Source: Calliphora vicina (lineage: Eukaryota > Arthropoda > Insecta > Diptera > Calliphoridae). From it: a stretch of DNA of 64,000 bases. A program made the translations under genes and the position numbers. Positions 58,992 to 64,000 of this stretch are shown here, in pieces. How positions within the stretch are numbered: position 1 is the first letter of the stretch; the number at the start of each line of letters is the position of its first letter. The notes below the pieces were generated by a model. That model did not search any database. It was given only the letters and a program-made list of their open reading frames with translations, and was not told where the DNA came from. The stretch spans positions 171,102,726 through 171,166,725 of the forward strand of contig NC_088780.1 of the NCBI RefSeq assembly GCF_958450345.1, written 5' to 3'.

Positions 58992-60262
58992 CGATTGAAT
59001 ATTGAGCAAAAGTTTGTAGCCATTTCTAAAACACATACCACTATAGTGGAAGGGATAATATGAGATTTTGTTGATATTTGTAAGCCCCAAAAATAATGGT
59101 CCAGCAAACTTACATAAGTATACCTCATTATCACTTTTCGACTCATAATCACGCTTAGGGTCAGTTTAATTTATTGATGTCGAAAATTACTTTAACAATC
59201 AAAAGTCTCCTTTAAATGCATCAAAATAACAATTCGGCAAAAATAAGTTTTATGTGTCAATAATCGCTAAATCAAATTCTGTAGAGTTTGGATTCCGTAT
59301 AGTCATCCTCCCGAAAATTAGGTTAAATCTCATATGTTTTATACAGATGCTTCGGCATAATTTTTTATACTTTCTTACTTATATCAATAAAGCTTATGTA
59401 TTTTGCATAACAAATAAATTATTTAAAAAAAAAACACAAATTTAATCAAAGTGTTTTTTATTAGATAGAAGTCACTTAATTGGATAGAAATATTCAAACT
59501 GACAATAATTTTGTCTCAAACATGCGATGTAATACTAAAGTTGTTTTAACATGTTGCAATAAATAACTTATTTATTTGTTTTAAGGATACCAATTCGCTT
59601 GAATACATGATATAAGCAAATTGCTCATTATTATGTGAGTATGTACCTGTATACATACCCAGCGGGAAAAAGATGCAGTAAGATGCAGAAGCTTTCCTAA
59701 ACGCATTTTTTTTTGTAGATACAAGGACTTCCAGCCGCACTGCAAAACCATTTCAACTTTACATTACTTGCCATTGGCAGCCAAGGTCTTGCAGAATAAA
59801 TGTTATTATAGAGAGAAAAAATATAGGTATAAGTGTAAAACAAATCATGTTTGAATTTTAAACAATGGTGTGTTAGATCATATTTTCTAATGCAATTTTG
59901 AATAAGTATGAATTTTTTTAGAATGAAACAGAAAAGGCAGAATAGCAAGAGTATCGCATCCTTTAGAATGTATAAGCAGGTCTTTCAGAAGGCCTTCAAA
60001 GTGAAGCTCTAGAATTTTTCCCCACTGGGTACATAAATACATACGAAATATATATACATTTTTTCAGGCCTACTCGGTTAACGATTTTGTACAATTTCAA
60101 TTAAAAACAAGTGCTAAAAAACTAAAAACTAAATTACAACATTTAACTCTAAATATCAAGCAATAAAACTAAATAAGTATTCACACAAAAATACACAAAT
60201 ATAAATAAATATTACTCAGATGTCAAGAGGATTCATTTCATGCAAATTAAAAAATACATACA
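58992..60262. other. AT-rich intervening DNA
   Basis: No gene or repeat is recognised. Minus frames at 59546-59948 have no known domain. Confidence 0.5.
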
Positions 60263-60430
60263 CATTAGGGTGGTTCGATTTTTTTCACGAAAAATCGTTT
60301 AGCAGAAACGTATTCTACGGAAAATTCCAAGAAATTTTCCCCAACAAACCATAGGTCTAAAATCAAAAATCAAATTTCGAAGCCTATTTTGAAATTTTCA
60401 AAATCAGTAAATTTTATCATTTCGAAATAC
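60263..60430. mobile_element. CATTAGGGTGG element end (fragment)
   Basis: CATTAGGGTGGTTCGATTTTT begins after a CATACA stretch and is followed by the small hairpin CGATTTTT/AAAAATCG. No second end is found. Confidence 0.4.
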
Positions 60431-61708
60431 AAATTCTCGCATGAACGATTCTCCAAAATATTTAATTTTCATCATATGTATGTTCATATACATACAAGAC
60501 TCATTAATTATTATTTTTACTTTTGATAAAAAAGCAGCGAGTTATATAAAAAATAAACTATACATTAATATGAAAATAAATAAAAACTTTTACTTTCTAT
60601 TGCATATTTTGCACTCTAGTTCCCCCTCTCCGTAGAAAACTAAATTGCAATTATTATGCAGAAAATAAAACGAAAATATTTCGATGTATTTTTTTACCTT
60701 ATTTCACCACAACATAACATTACAGTATATTTGTATGTTAAATAGTAAATAAATAAAAAAAAACGCTAAATGAAAGAGACGAAAAAACCTTAACACATTT
60801 CTGTTGAATGGAAATAATCCTTTATGGAGAAATAAAACCTGAAAGAACATAAATGAAAGGATATAATAAACCGAGATACAGAGTAGGAGTAGAGTAAACT
60901 AGTGAGAAAGTACCACCGTGAAGTTAAGAATTTCTGTTTTCCTTTTTTTATTAGAACTTGTCGTCTGCATGTAACTGTAGACTACCATAAGTATGTAAGT
61001 ATGTATGTATGAATGTGTGTGTTTGTGTCAGAGTTTTTGTAGCTCTCAAGTTTGACTAACATTTACAAATAATTTTCGCAATGGTTTTTAAATAGCAAAC
61101 TGAAAAAAAAACCAAAAAGCTGAAAAAAACTCTTTGCGACAAAAATCAAATTAGTGTCAAAACGTTGTGTTTAAGTTTTTTCCTGTGCAACAGCGCATAA
61201 AAACCAAACAATTTCCGTAAGCCTTCATAGTAAAAATAATGCAAAAACAACGACTACAGCAGGAATTGCAAAAAAAACAAAAAAAACATGAAATGTTGTT
61301 GTAGATGCAAAACATACAAATACAAGCACCGTACACACGCACACACACACACACACAATCAAGAAACAAAAAACATTGAGTGACTGACTGGTTGACTGAC
61401 TGTATGAATGAATAAAATAAAATGAATGAGCGAATGAACGTACGAATAAATGTTAAATAACAATACGAAATAAAATAAAAAAAATAAAAATAAAATAAAG
61501 TAGAACAAAACTGAACTGAACTGAAACAGAAAGAACACTATAGAATATTTAGAATAAAATAAAATTCAAATGAGAGTTTAACGTTTATTTAATGTTGTTT
61601 TCCAATTTTTTCAAATGCTCGTACTGAAACACGCTTAGTGGTTGTGTAAAACTAACAACTAAAGCAGTGATGTTCATCCCATACAACAATTGTTTAAAAA
61701 ATTTAAAC

Positions 61709-61745
61709 ACATTTGTTACGCTCTTTTAAAGAGCGTAATAAATGT
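61709..61745. other. 18-bp-arm palindrome
   Basis: ACATTTGTTACGCTCTTT, a single T, then the inverse arm with one mismatch. It is preceded by a smaller palindrome, TGTTTAAA/TTTAAACA (61691-61709). Confidence 0.85.
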
Positions 61746-62382
61746 CTCATTTTTTCAGAAATTCAATAAGCATTGTTGTTGGTTGGTTTTTGGATGAAGC
61801 ATAGCAAACACACGCGTTTCAATTACAATTGAACACAAAAAAACAAAGTTAAAAATAAATAAAAAAATTGAGAGTATTTCGGCCGTATAATGTATATTCT
61901 TTCATTTCCTTAAAATTTAAATTATATTCATTTAATAAATTGGTTTTATTTGACAAAAATTCTAAATTTAAACTTTCTTCATTTTGTTATTATTTTAAGT
62001 GTTTGACATTATGTTTGCTGGGTAGCTCTCTCACCAAATATCTTCATTTTTATTTTTGAACATCACTGAACTAAAGCGAAGTGATGACATTCGTTTGTTG
62101 TAATTTCGCAAAAAAATCTAGAATATCAACAACAACAACAACAAAATTGTCAAAAATAAACAAGCAAACTGATTATGCCGAGGAGCAGAACAGTGCGCGT
62201 TATAGGATTGAATGTGGTGAGGTTCTTATAGCCGGCTGGATGGCTAAATGTTTGACTGTTTATTCTTTGTTCTTTGTTGTTGTTTCTGTTTCTGTTGTAG
62301 TTGCTGTTGTTTTCGTTATCGTTGTTAGTTGACATTGGTTGGAAGGTGGAGATGCTGTAGTTGTAGCGGTTGAAGCATTGAA

Positions 62383-62412
62383 TATAAAAAGCTGTCAGTT
62401 ATTGTGTCAGTA
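62383..62412 (+). promoter_or_regulatory. possible TATA/initiator pair
   Basis: TATAAAAA (62383) with TCAGT (A at 62409) 26 bp downstream resembles an insect core promoter, though the spacing is about 4 bp short. It is weak without transcript data. Confidence 0.15.
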
Positions 62413-62689
62413 AAAACACAAATTGAAATAAAGTTTTTGTGACATAAAGCTAAAATACCAATGGGATTTTCGACATAAAACTTTTTATTTCTATGTACAA
62501 TTTATGTGTGTAGGTGTTAGTGTTTGTGTTTATGTTTATGTTTATGTACCAATGTATTAGTGAATTATTACACGATTCTGTACGTACTACAGAGTACATA
62601 TGTAAAAAGTTAGTTGCTGTTGTAGTTTATTATACACAATACATACATATGTATGTATAGCACAATATAATTGATGGCTCTTTCACTAA

Positions 62690-62805
62690 CTAACCTTTCT
62701 CTAACAAACAAACTAACTAACCAACCATCTAACAGGCAGACTGACTCCCTGACTAACTAGCTGACTAACTAACTGACTGACTAACTGACTGACTGGTTGG
62801 CATTA
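62690..62805. repeat. degenerate period-4 tract (CTAA/CTGA)
   Basis: Repeated CTAA, CCAA and CTGA units alternate for over 100 bp. The same style of tract (TGAC/GAAT) lies at 61379-61450. Confidence 0.75.
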
Positions 62806-64000
62806 TCTAGTAAATGATGCAAAATTACCATAACAATGTTAATAATGATGATCATTATTGTTAAATGTGTCAACTTTGTCTATTGTTTCATACACTTTTT
62901 CTGCTGTTCCTTCCTTCAACATTGCAGTGGCAAGTATAAAATTATATGAGTGAGTTAGTTTGTTTATTAGGTAGTGTGTGTATGTGTGTGGCAGAGCGAA
63001 CACTGATTTAAGTGAATATTTACAATGACTGATTGCTACTCACTCTTTACAGCCAACAGTTTAAGTAATTTTACTTGTTGTTGGTCTTTTATACTACGAT
63101 TTCTTTGGTGTAGCTGATGTTACCTCAATTTTTTGCAATTCACTTCTTTTCAATACGATTCAATTCAATTCAACTCCAAGTAAACACACTCAATCAATCT
63201 TAAAGCGTTTCTTTCTTTCTTCTTGTTGAGGCCTTTTCAAAAAACAAAATAATACAAAATAAATAAAAAATAAAAAAAAAATAAATGTTTCTTACAGGTG
63301 GCTGATTTTAAATACTAACGGCACTCGTGCTTTCATCCACAAATACACAGCGCTCTTAAACAGTTCCTTGTGAAAAGTCAAAAAATAAAAAATATATTGT
63401 ACCTTTTGATTTAACATCAATGCAAACTAATTCGTGCGCGATGTTTTATTTAAGCATGAATTATCGGTCTAAACTTTTCTATAACAAGCTTTTCTACTTC
63501 AATGTTCCTTTTTGCAACTTGTTAGCAGCTTTAAGAAGCACTCTCCCTCCCCCCATCCTCACATACAACAATTTTCTTTTTCTTATTTTCGCCATAATAT
63601 TTTTCTACAACAGCAATTTTGATTTATTGGCTGTATTAAAAGTATTTTACGTATTATATCGTTTTTCGGTTCTGTTTTTTTTACTTTCTTTTTCATTTCA
63701 TTTTACTTTTACTTTCTTTTGACATTTACTAATGGTTAAGTTCTTGATATGTGTACTGTAATATGATTTCTAGATTAAAATGAAAGCATAAAACAGTGGA
63801 ATACACAGTTCACTTTTATGGACCCAAATATTACTTTCTTCTACACAATTCGCGGTTAAAAACGACTCTCTATTACATTTTATATTATTTTTATTTGTTT
63901 CGTTTTATTACACTTATTAAGGAAACTGTTAGACAAAACTATAAAAAGCAATGTTTGTTTAGTTATGTCATTGTGTTTGAGATATAGGAACCACTTTGAG

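Larger units (their letters stand above)
60431..64000. other. microsatellite-rich gene-free stretch
   Basis: (CA)n at 61339-61356, period-4 tracts at 61379-61450 and 62690-62805, a palindrome at 61709-61745, GTT-rich simple sequence at 62270-62330 and pyrimidine-rich DNA near 63535-63560. No exon with a recognised domain is seen. Confidence 0.55.

Overview
The window looks like non-coding, repeat-rich DNA from a higher (probably calyptrate) fly. The base composition is strongly AT-rich, and CATA/TATG, GT and period-4 microsatellites are everywhere. Mobile elements of typically dipteran kinds are abundant: Helentron-like repeats with the GACGGACATGGCTA-type core also seen in Drosophila INE-1/DINE-1, mariner/Tc1 remnants, hAT elements, and many short palindromic MITEs. 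There is no prokaryotic gene organisation, no operon, no ribosome binding site logic and no CRISPR array. I found no intact protein-coding gene. The long open frames are short (at most 120 codons) and mostly chance frames in low-complexity DNA; the few meaningful ones are broken transposases. The window is most likely a large intron or intergenic desert.

Layout. 1-5.5 kb: a 524-bp Tc1-like TIR element (2086-2609), a Helentron-like repeat (3294-3940), and an internally deleted mariner-like element with TA target duplication (4412-5489) carrying two nested MITEs. 5.5-10.5 kb: unannotated AT-rich DNA with microsatellites. 10.5-13.1 kb: a hAT element with 8-bp target duplications, ~300-bp inverted ends, a recognisable C-terminal transposase domain and a tRNA-like pol III remnant; then a hAT-type non-autonomous copy with a nested palindromic MITE. 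15.6-19.7 kb: MITEs, a Helentron fragment, and a three-armed inverted-repeat element. 20.8-30.3 kb: CATTAGG-ended elements, a Harbinger-like MITE pair, a 577-bp foldback, a Helentron copy, and element-borne tandem arrays. 32-38 kb: a 178-bp MITE with a 7-bp target duplication, more CATTAGG ends, and a second broken mariner-like transposase. 41-46 kb: two hAT ends, and a Helentron copy lying against a mariner helix-turn-helix fragment. 46-53 kb: palindromic MITEs and a tRNA-derived SINE next to a 19-bp-stem hairpin. 57-60 kb: the only apparently full-length copy of the hAT-type family. 60-64 kb: microsatellites and a palindrome.

Host-gene signals are weak. There is one convincing-looking splice acceptor followed by an ATG (55755), one donor-like end of an A-rich stretch (49433), a possible two-exon C-terminus (30503-30885) and a GC-richer promoter-like patch (about 47740-47830). 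All are on the + strand and all need transcript data. The most interesting biology I can support is the density and nesting of small DNA transposons: insertions within insertions give a relative chronology, and several families appear undescribed to me, although I could not search any database.
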